From NCBI RefSeq assembly GCF_008124765.1, contig NZ_VNHS01000001.1, positions 496,001-560,000 on the forward strand: DNA of 64,000 nt. The letters run 5' to 3'. Below the pieces are notes generated by a model. The model had not been told where the DNA came from and did no database searches. It saw only the letters and a program-made list of their open reading frames with translations. Within the stretch, counting starts at the first letter, position 1; every line of letters starts with the position of its first letter. This document shows, in pieces, positions 7,357 to 16,219 of the stretch. The DNA comes from Paenibacillus methanolicus. Lineage in GTDB: Bacteria; Bacillota; Bacilli; Paenibacillales; Paenibacillaceae. The position numbers were made by a program, and so were the translations under genes.

Positions 7357-9055
7357 ACCGGACGTCATCGTCATCGGCAGCGGAGGCGGCGGGGCCGTCA
7401 TCGCCAAGGAACTTGGCGAGCAAGGGCTGGACGTCTTAGTCTTGGAGGCAGGCCCTTGGTATGGCAATGTCAAGTGGCCGGAGCCGAACAAGTACGGCGG
7501 GGCGGCGAGCAGCGCGAGTCCGGATGATTTGAACATCGCGTTATTGCGGAAGCACTATTCGAAGTACGAGGGCGAGATGAACGATTTGATCACGGGACGG
7601 ATGCGCTGGGGCCCGGCGGACCGGGATCGGGCGCCGTGGTACCGGAATATGAAGCAGCGGGGCTTCGTCTGGCAGGTCGCCGGCGTCGGCGGAACGACGC
7701 AAATTTATTTGGCTAACTCGCCGCGCGCGTTCCCGAGCGCCATCGATGGCATTTGGCCGCTATCCTATGAGGAATTGATCCCCTATTACGAGAAAGTGGA
7801 GGCGACGCTCCCGGTCGCGTTCGCCCCGTCGACGGCCAAGGAAGAGCTATTCTTCTACGGCGCCAAGAAAGCCGGCTGGCCGCTGATTCCGACGTTGAAC
7901 GTGACAAACCCGGGTTATCGTCCGCAGCCTAATGCCATTCTCTTGCCCAACCGCCATCTCATGGACCCGACCTACTCCATGGAGCAGCTATCCCATATGG
8001 AAGGCTGCACGCTCGCCGGTCATTGCATCAACGGTTGTCCCCACGGCCCCTCCGTCGACCGGGTTGCGAAGCGTTCCGCTAATGTCAGCTACATCCCGCT
8101 CGCGCTGCGTACCGGGCGCGTAACGATCAGGCCGAATACCTTCGTCACCAAAGTGCTGACGGAGAAACGTCCCGCGGGCGAGTTGTATGCCAGCGGCGTG
8201 CGAGTGCGGGATACGTGGACCGGAGAGACGGAGGAGCTGCATGCCGATGCGGTCGTCATGGCGGCCGGTACGATCGAGACGCCGCGCCTGTGGCTGAATT
8301 CGGGGCTTCCGGACAACGGGTGGGTTGGCAAAGGACTCGTTAATCACTATTTCGATTGGGTGACCGGTCTATTCGACGAGCGCGATCTGCTCTCCATCCT
8401 GGGGAGCCCGACAACCGATCCGTTCGTCGGCCATACCTCGGGAGCCAGGTTGGATATCCCGGGCTTGGGCTCGATGATCGTAACCGGGTTAAGCCCGGGT
8501 CTCACGAGCTCGATGAGCTTCGGGTTGAGTCAAGCCGGTTATGCCGACCTGCATCCCTATGCGCAAGCGATGCCGGATTACGCCAGAGGTTGGGTCGTCG
8601 GATCCCAATGGCGGGAGTGGATGTCCCGCTATCGGCAGACGCTGAGCATCGCGATTTTTACCGAGGAAGAGGTTGATCGCCGCAACGGGGTGTCGCTGGA
8701 TCCGCTGCTGAAGGATGAGAACGGCTCAATACCGCTCGTGCGATACGTTCCCGGACCTCGCGCTATTCGCAATCGGCAAGCGCTGGTACGCATCGCGGTC
8801 GAGCTTTTGCGGAAGGCGGGCGCGCGGAAGATTCTTCGAAGCGATTGGCCGGCTTCGCTCATGATTCATATGGAGAGCACGATGAGGATGGGCTACGTCG
8901 TGGATGCCAGCGGAGAAGCGCTGCAGGTTGAACGATTGTATATCGCCGACAACAGCGTGCACGTCAACGGATTGGGCGGCGTAAATCCGACCTTGACGAC
9001 GCAGGCGCTGGCGACGCGAACCGCGGAGAAGATGGCGCGCAAGTATTTCCGTTGA
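7349..9055 (+). CDS. GMC-family FAD-dependent oxidoreductase
   Basis: This 568-residue protein starts with a Rossmann FAD motif (VIVIGSGGGGAV) directly after the initiator and ends with the GMC C-terminal block (IHMESTMRMG, NSVHVNGLGGVNPTLTTQA). A cysteine-rich stretch (GCTLAGHCINGCPHGP, around residue 225) is common in bacterial GMC enzymes and may structure the substrate loop or bind metal. I chose GTG 7349 because a G-rich binding site (7333-7340) lies 8 bases upstream; frames extending further upstream overlap the small-subunit gene. It probably oxidises an alcohol group of a sugar or polyol, passing electrons to an unknown acceptor; the substrate is not readable from sequence. Confidence 0.9.
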   Translation: MSKPDVIVIGSGGGGAVIAKELGEQGLDVLVLEAGPWYGNVKWPEPNKYGGAASSASPDDLNIALLRKHYSKYEGEMNDLITGRMRWGPADRDRAPWYRNMKQRGFVWQVAGVGGTTQIYLANSPRAFPSAIDGIWPLSYEELIPYYEKVEATLPVAFAPSTAKEELFFYGAKKAGWPLIPTLNVTNPGYRPQPNAILLPNRHLMDPTYSMEQLSHMEGCTLAGHCINGCPHGPSVDRVAKRSANVSYIPLALRTGRVTIRPNTFVTKVLTEKRPAGELYASGVRVRDTWTGETEELHADAVVMAAGTIETPRLWLNSGLPDNGWVGKGLVNHYFDWVTGLFDERDLLSILGSPTTDPFVGHTSGARLDIPGLGSMIVTGLSPGLTSSMSFGLSQAGYADLHPYAQAMPDYARGWVVGSQWREWMSRYRQTLSIAIFTEEEVDRRNGVSLDPLLKDENGSIPLVRYVPGPRAIRNRQALVRIAVELLRKAGARKILRSDWPASLMIHMESTMRMGYVVDASGEALQVERLYIADNSVHVNGLGGVNPTLTTQALATRTAEKMARKYFR

Positions 9056-9124
9056 AGGAACCGGCTATGCATAGCAAAGAGGGGAGGCGGCAACCCTAAC
9101 AGAAAAAACTGGAGATGCAGCTCA

Positions 9125-9670
9125 ATGAACTTGCTGGAAATACTCAAAGATGCGATCCATCCGTTCGGCGACGGCAAGAAGCCGCCCCTGCACGTCGGGG
9201 AGGTCATGAATCTATGGTTCTATCTGACGGCCACCGAGCAGACGCTGCGCGGCGAACAGGTGTCCCTGAATACCGTGCAGGATGCCGATCTGAAGGACAA
9301 AATCGAAGACGTCATTCATAACGTCCATAACCCGATTCGCGCGGAATTGAAGGACTTCCTGAGAAGCGAAAGCGTTCCATTGCCGCAATCGACCCCGGAC
9401 AAATCGATTGGCGATTATCGCAACGTACCGGAGAACGCCAAACTATCCGACGAGGAGATCGCGAATCTGCTCAGCTTCAATATCGTCCTCGGCATAAATT
9501 ATGCGTGCCGCGGGTTAACCGAGGCGGTCCGGCCTGACGTAGCGGCGATGTTCGCCAGGTTCCAGATGAAGAAGGCCTCGTTCGCGCTTACGTTCCGCCA
9601 GCTGATGATCGAGAAAGGATGGCTGCTCGTGCCGCCCGCCTATCATTCCGGCGCAGAGGGTCGCCCATAG
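9125..9670 (+). CDS. DUF3231 family protein
   Basis: This 181-residue all-helical protein matches the general pattern of DUF3231, a ferritin-like four-helix family common in Bacillus and Paenibacillus. It has LHVGEVMNLWFYL at the start of helix 1 and FARFQMKKASFALTFRQLM near the end. The function is unknown; some members are found in sporulating species. It lies 69 bases after the GMC gene in the same direction and could share its transcript, ending at the terminator at 9684. A weak GGAGATG motif precedes the ATG. Confidence 0.8.
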   Translation: MNLLEILKDAIHPFGDGKKPPLHVGEVMNLWFYLTATEQTLRGEQVSLNTVQDADLKDKIEDVIHNVHNPIRAELKDFLRSESVPLPQSTPDKSIGDYRNVPENAKLSDEEIANLLSFNIVLGINYACRGLTEAVRPDVAAMFARFQMKKASFALTFRQLMIEKGWLLVPPAYHSGAEGRP

Positions 9671-9683
9671 CGAAACTCCATGC

Positions 9684-9725
9684 AAGAAGCCCGTTTTCGG
9701 ATGCACATCCAAGGCGGGCTTCTTT
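9684..9725 (+). terminator. Terminator after DUF3231 gene
   Basis: AAGAAGCCCG and CGGGCTTCTT pair across a 22-base loop, followed by TTTGG. It is symmetrical enough to work in both directions. Confidence 0.7.
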
Positions 9726-9839
9726 GGCGTGAAACATAAATATTCTCGTATTGCTAAACAAATCGACATGCCTGCCGATATATAAAAGTGATGCTTCAGG
9801 ATAAACCGTGGAGCAAAACAACTCGAGAGGATAAGAGAG

Positions 9840-11897
9840 ATGGAGAAACGTGGAGTAATCAATCGAATTAGAAACATATCGCTCAAAGTCAAACTACCGG
9901 CGCTAATTAGCGCGCTCGTGATCATCGTGCTTGTCGCCACGTCCACGATCACCTATTTCTTCGCATCGGATCTCTTGACGAGAAAGAGCAAGGATGAAAT
10001 CTCAGGGGTCGCGGATCGAATGGCGGAAGGGCTGTGGACGGCAATCCAGCTGCAAGAGCAATCGACGTTCCTGGCCTCCGATCACAATTCCTACCGCAAG
10101 CTGTTGGAGTTGCGGAATGCCGGAACCATGAGCGATGCCGAGTTTACCTCGTCTTCCAATAGCGTGTATGCCGAAGTAAGCGAATCCTTGAAGCACAGCC
10201 TGCAGGGCACGCGCGGTAACGATTCCTTCTCCATTATCGATGTCACAGGTACCGTGATCGCTACGACGGCGTCGCCGTTATTAGGCCAGAAGTTCGGCGA
10301 CTTCGCATACTTCAAAGAGGCGATGTCCGGCAAAACGGCCATCTCGGATGCGATCAAGTCCGAGGATAACAAGGTACTGATCGTGTTCGCCAATCCGATC
10401 AAAGACGTTAACGGCAATGTGCTCGGCATATTTACGTCGACGGTGAACGGCGAGTTCTTCACGGAGAAGTTCGACAACATCCACATCAATGGCGAAGGAA
10501 GAGTCGAAATTCTCAGCCGCGACGGCACGTACCTGTACCAATCCGTCAACCCGGAGTTGGTCGGCGTCTACATCGGGGATCAGCCGGGACTTAAAGAATT
10601 CCTCGCTGATCGGGCCGTAGGCGAAATCAAAGATACGGAAATCGATATTAATGGCGAATTCTACCATATTAATCGGATCCCGAACGCGGATTTCACCATA
10701 TCCGTCGTGGATTCCTACGCGGATATTAATCGACCGATCCATGACATGCTCGTCAAAGTCCTCATCGTCACGATTATCGCCGTGCTCGTCGCCGTAGCGT
10801 TCGGCATCGTCATGTCGCGTTACATCACCTCGCCGATCCTGCGTTTGACCGGGCTGTTCAAGCAGCTGGCTTCCGGCGACCTGACCGTGATGGCGCAAGG
10901 CAGCTATGACAGCGAGTTCAAAGATTTGGCGGACAGTTTCAATACGATGGTGGCGCAGAACAAAGAGCTGATTACGAATATGAACCATTCCATCGCGATC
11001 CTGGGCGCCAGCACGAGCGAGCTGGAAGTCTCCTCGAAGAAAACGGCGCAGTCGGCCAACGAAACGTCCGTGACGTCGATGGAAATCGCGAAGGCCATGG
11101 AATCGCAATCGCACGAGACGGAGCATATCGTCGAGAAATTCAACGGCTTCGGCGATAAATTCGCGTCGATGAACGACAACGTGCAATCCGTCCGCGGCAT
11201 GGCGGAAGAGATCGTGACCGTGTTCCACGATAGCAACAAAGTCGTGGACGATCTGACGGACAACAATGCGAAGAACGAGCAAGAAGTCCAGAAGATCTCC
11301 GAAATTACGGCCAAGCTTCAAGCGAGCTCGAACAATATTAGCCAGATTACCGGCGCGATCAGCCAAATCGCGGGGCAGACGAATTTGCTTGCCTTGAACG
11401 CTTCCATCGAGGCGGCGCGGGCGGGCGAGCACGGACGGGGATTCGCCGTCGTCGCCTCGGAAATTCGCAAGCTGGCGGAACAAAGCTCGAAGCAGTCGAG
11501 CCAAATCAACGAAATCATCCAACAGAATCTCGTCTACGTCCAGGAGAACAATCAAAGCGTAATCGAAATTCAAGATATCGCCGCCAAGCAAGACGCGTAC
11601 GTCAATCAGACGCGGATCGCCTTCCAGACGATTCTGGACAAGGTCACGGACATCACATCCCAAATCAAGACGATGGCGGACGAGGTGACCCGCATGGAGA
11701 GCGACAAGGAAGAAGTGCTGCAGTCTGCTCAAAGTCTCTCGGCTTCGGGCGAAGAGGTGTCCGCATCCGTCGAAGAAGTGAGCGCGACGATGACCGAGCA
11801 ATCGACGACCGTTCAACAGCTGGCGCTCATGGTGGAGACCATCGACGCCCTGACGAAAGAACTGGCCGAGTCCGCTTCGAAATTCAAAGTCGAGTAA
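9840..11897 (+). CDS. Methyl-accepting chemotaxis protein with extracellular dCache domain
   Basis: This 685-residue receptor has a first membrane segment at about residues 22-42, an extracellular double-Cache sensor (about 45-300), a second membrane segment (about 302-325) and a HAMP domain. A long cytoplasmic helical hairpin follows. Its tip carries the highly conserved [17 protein letters not shown] and [17 protein letters not shown] sequences that contact CheA and CheW. It would steer swimming toward or away from a small molecule bound outside the cell. No che genes are adjacent. The ATG follows GAGGATAAGAGAG. A symmetrical terminator lies 80 bases after the stop. Confidence 0.95.
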   Translation: MEKRGVINRIRNISLKVKLPALISALVIIVLVATSTITYFFASDLLTRKSKDEISGVADRMAEGLWTAIQLQEQSTFLASDHNSYRKLLELRNAGTMSDAEFTSSSNSVYAEVSESLKHSLQGTRGNDSFSIIDVTGTVIATTASPLLGQKFGDFAYFKEAMSGKTAISDAIKSEDNKVLIVFANPIKDVNGNVLGIFTSTVNGEFFTEKFDNIHINGEGRVEILSRDGTYLYQSVNPELVGVYIGDQPGLKEFLADRAVGEIKDTEIDINGEFYHINRIPNADFTISVVDSYADINRPIHDMLVKVLIVTIIAVLVAVAFGIVMSRYITSPILRLTGLFKQLASGDLTVMAQGSYDSEFKDLADSFNTMVAQNKELITNMNHSIAILGASTSELEVSSKKTAQSANETSVTSMEIAKAMESQSHETEHIVEKFNGFGDKFASMNDNVQSVRGMAEEIVTVFHDSNKVVDDLTDNNAKNEQEVQKISEITAKLQASSNNISQITGAISQIAGQTNLLALNASIEAARAGEHGRGFAVVASEIRKLAEQSSKQSSQINEIIQQNLVYVQENNQSVIEIQDIAAKQDAYVNQTRIAFQTILDKVTDITSQIKTMADEVTRMESDKEEVLQSAQSLSASGEEVSASVEEVSATMTEQSTTVQQLALMVETIDALTKELAESASKFKVE

Positions 11898-11979
11898 TCG
11901 GCGCGGACGTCCGAAGGCGACGACTGGCTGCTCGCAGCTTTCGGCGGTAACGGCGACGCAATGTGTTTGAAGCCATACG

Positions 11980-12012
11980 AAAAGGCAGCCCCGCGATGGG
12001 CTGCCTTTTGCG
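11980..12012. terminator. Bidirectional terminator between chemoreceptor and flgB
   Basis: AAAAGGCAGCCC pairs with GGGCTGCCTTTT around a short loop, with A and T runs on opposite sides. It can serve the plus-strand receptor and the minus-strand flgB. Confidence 0.85.
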
Positions 12013-12034
12013 TTTGGTAGGTGGTGAAGCGGAA

Positions 12035-12442
12035 CTACTTTAGTTCGGTCAGCAATTTTTTGTATTTATTATAATGGCCGCTTACTTTGTCGATCATGAA
12101 ATTGTAAGCGAGCTGATTGCTGGCCAGATTGACCATTTCCGCGTCGATGTCGACATTGTTGCGATTGTTGTTCATGGCCGTCGCGTGATCTTGTACCGTA
12201 TTGTACGGGATAACCGACGTACCGGCGCTTAGAGGAAGATGATTCTCGCGCGTGCGGTTAAGCTGCACCTGGCCGGTATTCTCGCCGTTAATCAGTTTCG
12301 CCAACTCGTCTTCGAAGACGACCTTCTGCGCTTTGTAGTTCGGCGTATCGACATTGGCAATGTTCGACGTAATGGTCTTGTGTTTATGCTCCAGTATAGC
12401 CAATAGGGCTTCGTTTCGTTTGGAACTTTTGCTTACAAGCAT
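12035..12442 (-). CDS. flgB: Flagellar basal-body rod protein FlgB, orphan copy
   Basis: This 135-residue protein has the FlgB hallmark TITSNIANVDTPNYKAQ near its N-terminus and ends with the helical SNQLAYNFMIDKVSGHYNKY segment that packs in the rod. The length is normal for FlgB. It forms part of the proximal rod that crosses the cell wall. The start is well supported by GGAGGTGG 7 bases upstream. It stands alone: no flgC, fliE or other rod genes adjoin it, whereas Bacillus and Paenibacillus normally place flgB first in the large fla/che operon. It may be the only flgB displaced from the operon, or a second copy. A possible SigD-like promoter lies at 12468-12494. Confidence 0.9.
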   Translation of the reverse strand: MLVSKSSKRNEALLAILEHKHKTITSNIANVDTPNYKAQKVVFEDELAKLINGENTGQVQLNRTRENHLPLSAGTSVIPYNTVQDHATAMNNNRNNVDIDAEMVNLASNQLAYNFMIDKVSGHYNKYKKLLTELK

Positions 12443-12467
12443 GTACTTGCCACCTCCATAATCCTTG

Positions 12468-12494
12468 CTTACGGCCGGAAAGGCGCAGTTGTTT
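12468..12494 (-). promoter_or_regulatory. Possible SigD (motility sigma) promoter for flgB
   Basis: On the minus strand AAAC is followed after 15 bases by GCCGTAAG, close to the SigD pattern TAAA-N15-GCCGATAA. It sits about 25 bases before the flgB start. The match is partial. Confidence 0.3.
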
Positions 12495-12519
12495 CACTTT
12501 TTTTGTCGAAATTACTCGA

Positions 12520-12537
12520 TGATCATAATTATGATCA
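12520..12537. promoter_or_regulatory. Perfect 18-bp palindrome between flgB and the DUF2975 gene
   Basis: TGATCATAA is followed immediately by its complement TTATGATCA. A second inverted repeat (TATTGT-TTT-ACAATA) lies at 12591-12605. Both are in the divergent intergenic region and are good candidates for operators. Confidence 0.45.
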
Positions 12538-12655
12538 AACAACAACAGAAAGGAGAAACAACAATTGCGCATCCTTTTGCAATCTAAATATATTGTTTTA
12601 CAATAAATATTGTGGTAAATTCAAATCAGAAATCATGAGCGGGGGTGTTTCAACT

Positions 12656-13138
12656 TTGAGTCGGAGCTCGATCTTATTCCTGAAAGGCGTTCTTATCGCG
12701 ATCGGCATGGCTGCGCTTGCGGTATGCCTCGTCGTCTTGCCCATAGTAGCCAGCAGAGATGCGGCTGCGCATCCGGATACGGCGTATATGCAAGTTCCGT
12801 TCTTGGCGGGATGTTATGCGCTAGCCGTTCCGTTCTTCATCTCGCTCGTTCAGGCTTATAACTTGCTGCGCTACGTCGAACGAAAGCATGTCTTCTCGGA
12901 GAAGGCGGTTCGCGCGCTGAAGTTCATTCAGTATTCAACGATGCTGATCTGCGCCGTCATCGTGGCTGCCGTCCTGTCCATCATGCTGTTCACCCACGAC
13001 GAGGACATTACTCCGTTTATTACGCTGGGGGGCGCGGGTACGTTTATTTTCGGCGTAATCGCAGCCTTTGCCGCGCTTCTCATTCACATGTTGAAGGATG
13101 CCATCGCGTTCAAATTCGAGAATGACTTGACCGTCTAA
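12656..13138 (+). CDS. DUF2975 membrane protein
   Basis: This protein of about 160 residues has four hydrophobic segments and the layout of DUF2975 (YoaS-like) proteins: an opening LFLKG segment, a QAYNLLRYVERKHVFSEKAVRAL loop region and a C-terminal amphipathic tail ending in FENDLTV. In other Firmicutes DUF2975 genes are often paired with a small Cro/CI-type regulator (YozG); none follows here, so the pair is incomplete. I prefer TTG 12656, 9 bases after GGGGGTG; ATG 12635 in the same frame is the alternative. The function is unknown. Confidence 0.8.
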   Translation: MSRSSILFLKGVLIAIGMAALAVCLVVLPIVASRDAAAHPDTAYMQVPFLAGCYALAVPFFISLVQAYNLLRYVERKHVFSEKAVRALKFIQYSTMLICAVIVAAVLSIMLFTHDEDITPFITLGGAGTFIFGVIAAFAALLIHMLKDAIAFKFENDLTV

Positions 13139-13160
13139 CAGCGAGGACCAAGCAAAATTT

Positions 13161-13209
13161 AGCGGTACCCAAGCAGGCTAACGCCGAAGCCTGCTTAGGT
13201 GCCGCTTTT
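13161..13209. terminator. Strong bidirectional terminator
   Basis: A 19-base-pair stem (one mismatch, one G-T) begins AGCGGTACC and ends GGTGCCGCT around a short loop, followed by TTTT. It separates the convergent DUF2975 and NlpC/P60 genes. Confidence 0.88.
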
Positions 13210-13225
13210 GTTTCATTCGCGCCGC

Positions 13226-13951
13226 TTATTTCTGGTCCAATACGGAGCCGCCCATGTAGAACCGCCACTGCAGGTGATTGCCGAATACATTGTCGATGCG
13301 AACGCCGCCCGTGCGAGGCGAGGCGGTATGAATCATTTTGCCGTCCCCCAGATAGATGCCGCAATGAGATACGGCCTCTACGGATTTCGATACGCCCTCG
13401 TACTGATTCGGGTCGCCTCCACGGAACGATGTGAAGAACAGCAGGTCGCCGCGGCGCGCGTTGTTCAAATTGTAGAACACCCGATTGGAGTAGGTCTGCA
13501 CGTAACGAGCTTGACTGCGCGAATCGAGCGGAAGATCCATGCCTAACCCGGACAAGAACGCCCAGCGAGTGAAGTCCGAGCAGTCGAAGGAGGCCGGATC
13601 GTCCCGGTCCGAGCCGAATTGATAAGGCGTGCCCATGAACTGCGACGCCGTTCGAATGGCGTTCTCCGCCAAGCTGCCGTTAATCGGGCTGATGGACGGG
13701 TTCGGGAAAACTTGCGTCATAGCGGATTGCGCCGTGAAGGTTCCCGCGCCGTTTGTCGATCGGCCTATCCCTTGATCACCGCGCTTCAGATCGACATCGT
13801 CGTTGATGACCTGCGGATCCGTGATCCTTTCGTCGGTGACGCCTTGCGTGCGAAGCTGATTCCTTAGATTATCCGCATCGTTCCGACCGCCGCATGCGGA
13901 CATAACGAAGGTGAAGCCGAGAACAATCGCCATTGCTGCCATCCATCTCAT
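13226..13951 (-). CDS. NlpC/P60-family cell-wall hydrolase, lipoprotein
   Basis: This 241-residue protein has a lipoprotein signal ending FVMSAC (about residues 14-19) and a C-terminal NlpC/P60 domain. The catalytic cysteine is in FDCSDFTRWAF, the catalytic histidine in SHCGIYLGDGK, and a third polar residue follows in MIHTAS. Such enzymes cleave peptide cross-links in peptidoglycan (D-Glu-mDAP bonds) outside the membrane. The central linker (about residues 25-100) is unusually polar and lacks SH3 or LysM domains. Start at 13951 is supported by AGGGAGCG 7 bases upstream; an in-frame ATG 57 bases earlier lacks a site and would bury the signal peptide. It is divergent from the cellulase gene. 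Confidence 0.9.
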   Translation of the reverse strand: MRWMAAMAIVLGFTFVMSACGGRNDADNLRNQLRTQGVTDERITDPQVINDDVDLKRGDQGIGRSTNGAGTFTAQSAMTQVFPNPSISPINGSLAENAIRTASQFMGTPYQFGSDRDDPASFDCSDFTRWAFLSGLGMDLPLDSRSQARYVQTYSNRVFYNLNNARRGDLLFFTSFRGGDPNQYEGVSKSVEAVSHCGIYLGDGKMIHTASPRTGGVRIDNVFGNHLQWRFYMGGSVLDQK

Positions 13952-14033
13952 GGTGTTCCGCTCCCTGTACGATTTTTTTACAGTTTGCCTCATTGCGGAC
14001 TTTTCCATTACGAATTACGCGAGTTATTCGATA

Positions 14034-14047
14034 TGTAAGCCCTTTCA
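14034..14047. promoter_or_regulatory. cre-like site upstream of the cellulase gene
   Basis: TGTAAGCCCTTTCA, identical to the site at 2463-2476 and one base off the cre consensus. A TATAAT box lies downstream at 14105-14110 with a weak TTATCT at -35 spacing. Catabolite repression of a secreted cellulase would be expected biologically; the assignment is inferred. Confidence 0.45.
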
Positions 14048-14230
14048 AATTGTTATATGAATTTTGTGTAAATTAGTGGGGTTATCTTCACGGATGAATC
14101 CCGCTATAATCTTGTTGCGCCTTAGACAACGCCTAAATAGTTAAACCATCCGCGGGAAAGGAGGAGGAGCAGCAGCGTCGTTGCCGAAAGTTCGACTTGG
14201 CATCAACCTATTCTGAACGGAGGTTATGAC

Positions 14231-15871
14231 ATGATGTTAACCACGACAACAAGCTTGAAACCTATTTTTAAATCGTACGGGATCTATTTGCTCGCCGCCG
14301 TCATGCTGCTTGCTGCGTCCATATCCGGCTGGAGTCCGGCCGCGTCGGCGGCACCTGCCGTAACGGCCGATTTCGCCTCGCTCAACGCTTCGCAAGTGGT
14401 GTTCGAGATGGGCGCGGGCTGGAATTTGGGCAATCAGCTCGAAGCCAGCGCAAGCGGCACGCCGAGCGAAACCGCGTGGGGCAATCCCACAATCACGCAA
14501 GCGCTTATTCAGAAGGTCAAAGCGGCGGGCTTCAAGACGATCCGCATCCCGGTCTCCTATTTGAATCATATCGGAGGCGCGCCGAACTATACGATTAACG
14601 CGACGTGGCTGAACCGGGTGAAGACCGTCGTCGACTACGCCTACAACGAAGGCATGTATGTCGTAATCAACATGCATGGGGACGGTTACAATTCCGTCGC
14701 CGGCTCTTGGCTGCTCGTGAACGGGAGCGATCAGGCGACGATCAAAGCCAAGTACCGGAAGGTATGGCAGCAAATCGCGACGACGTTCGTCAATTATGAC
14801 GAGCGCCTCGTATTCGAATCGATGAACGAAGAATTCGACGGCACGTACGGCACGCCGAACACCGCTTACTACGCCAACTTGAATGCCTATAATCAAATCT
14901 TCGTCGATACCGTTAGACAGACAGGCGGGAACAATGCGGCCAGATGGCTGCTTATTCCCGGCTGGAATACGAACATCGATTATACCGTGGGCAATTACGG
15001 CTTCGCCCTCCCGACGGATAATTACCGCTCGTCCTCGATACCGGGGTCCGAGAAGCGGATCATGATTTCCGTTCATTACTATTCGCCATGGGACTTCGCG
15101 GGCGAGGAATCCGGCATCATCACGCAATGGGGCGCGGGGGCGACCAACCCGGCCAAGAAATCGACCTGGGGACAGGAGGACTACCTCGAAGCCCAGCTGA
15201 AATCCACGTACGATAAATTCGTGACGCAAGGCTATCCGGTCGTCGTCGGCGAGTTCGGTTCCGTCGACAAGACGTCGCAGGATTCCGCGAACAACGCGTA
15301 CCGCGCGACATTCGCCAAAGCGGTCAGCGCGACGGCCCGCAAATACGGCTCCGTGCCGATCATCTGGGACAACGGCTACAACGGGCAATATGGATTCGGC
15401 TTGTTCAACCGGTCGACCAACGCCGTGACGCAGCAAGGAATTATCGACGCGATTATGAGCGCCATGAACGCGAACAAGCTGAAGAACGCGGCGTCCAGTC
15501 TGTACGTTGACGGCATGGGCCGCGGGACGAACGGATCGAACGCGGGGCAATGGAGCGCCAGCACCAGCAGCAACCAAATCTGGGTCATGGAGTTCTACGG
15601 CAGCTATTATAAAATCAAAAATTCGGCCACGGGTTTGTATCTCGACGGGATGGGCCGTACGGCTAGCGGATCGATTTGCGGCCAATGGAGCAGCAGCGCC
15701 AGCAGCAATCAGCGATGGGTATTGGAGGCGTACGGCAGCAATTATCGAATGAAGAACGCGGCGTCCGGTCTTTATCTCGAAAGCGGCGGCAGTAGTACGA
15801 ATGGAGCCGACCTGAAGATGGCGACCTCGAGTACGTCGACCAACCTGCAGTGGCAGATCGCGAAACCATAA
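14231..15871 (+). CDS. Secreted GH5 endoglucanase-type glycosidase with ricin-B lectin domain
   Basis: This 546-residue protein has a signal peptide (cleavage near ASA-AP, about residue 41), then a GH5 catalytic domain (about 50-410). Motifs are GWNLGNQLEA, TIRIPVSYLNH, the general acid/base glutamate in FESMNEE and the nucleophile glutamate in VVVGEFGS. The C-terminus (about 415-546) is a beta-trefoil ricin-type carbohydrate-binding module (CBM13). It is visible as three repeats with the pattern LYxDGMGRxxxGSxxGQWS and a QxW signature (NQIW, NQRW, LQW). It would hydrolyse internal beta-1,4 linkages in glucans or related plant polymers outside the cell. The start follows GGAGG by 7 bases. There are no translocated neighbours: it is monocistronic with an upstream cre-like site. 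Confidence 0.95.
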   Translation: MMLTTTTSLKPIFKSYGIYLLAAVMLLAASISGWSPAASAAPAVTADFASLNASQVVFEMGAGWNLGNQLEASASGTPSETAWGNPTITQALIQKVKAAGFKTIRIPVSYLNHIGGAPNYTINATWLNRVKTVVDYAYNEGMYVVINMHGDGYNSVAGSWLLVNGSDQATIKAKYRKVWQQIATTFVNYDERLVFESMNEEFDGTYGTPNTAYYANLNAYNQIFVDTVRQTGGNNAARWLLIPGWNTNIDYTVGNYGFALPTDNYRSSSIPGSEKRIMISVHYYSPWDFAGEESGIITQWGAGATNPAKKSTWGQEDYLEAQLKSTYDKFVTQGYPVVVGEFGSVDKTSQDSANNAYRATFAKAVSATARKYGSVPIIWDNGYNGQYGFGLFNRSTNAVTQQGIIDAIMSAMNANKLKNAASSLYVDGMGRGTNGSNAGQWSASTSSNQIWVMEFYGSYYKIKNSATGLYLDGMGRTASGSICGQWSSSASSNQRWVLEAYGSNYRMKNAASGLYLESGGSSTNGADLKMATSSTSTNLQWQIAKP

Positions 15872-15890
15872 TATTATCGAAAGTATAGAA

Positions 15891-15906
15891 GAGGGCGTCT
15901 CAGAAG
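15891..15906 (+). repeat. Candidate terminal repeat of an IS1182-type remnant
   Basis: GAGGGCGTCTCAGAAG resembles, in sequence and orientation, the outward-reading AGGGGGTGTCCCAAAAG at 16518-16502 (minus strand). Both look like the ends of IS1182-family elements. The exact element limits are uncertain. Confidence 0.35.
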
Positions 15907-15972
15907 AGGGTTGATAAAAATGTCTTTACCTTCGAATGGCCTCCAATTGCACGAAAAATGGCGTTACTGGGT

Positions 15973-16219
15973 TTATCCCTGTGACGCCATTTGCCATTTT
16001 CGGTCCACTGCGGCTTTCTTCAACAAATTATGGGCGAGCGAAAGCCACCCGACCTCCATTGGTAGCTGTCCCGACCGCGCCGGGATAGGCTTTGGTGAAG
16101 AGGTTCATGTTTAAACGGTCGACGGCTTCGTTAACGATGCGAACGAGATGGTTTTGAGGGATATCTTCTTGCAAGTCCATTGGCAAGGACAGTTGGTCCA
16201 TGATATATTCTTTGTACAA
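15973..16219 (-). pseudogene. Internally deleted IS1182-family transposase
   Basis: On the minus strand a TTG start with AAAGGAGAGG upstream opens a reading frame with the typical IS1182 transposase N-terminus (YKEYIMDQLSLPMDLQEDIP, then NHLVRIVNEAVDRL and NLFTKAYPG). After about 55 codons the sequence shifts frame and jumps straight to the typical C-terminus (MEVGWLSLAHNLLKKAA) and a TAA at 15973. Almost the whole DDE catalytic region is therefore missing; full-length family members are about 450-500 residues. The result cannot be an active transposase but could be a non-autonomous derivative mobilised by an intact relative elsewhere in the genome. Confidence 0.8.

Noticed and set aside
10281-11816. 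511-codon open frame on the minus strand
   Set aside because: It is the antisense shadow of the chemoreceptor at 9840, has no binding site and no recognisable domain, and arises from GC-rich codon bias.
14237-15685. 482-codon open frame on the minus strand
   Set aside because: It lies wholly opposite the GH5 cellulase, with Arg/Val/Asp-rich composition typical of an antisense frame.
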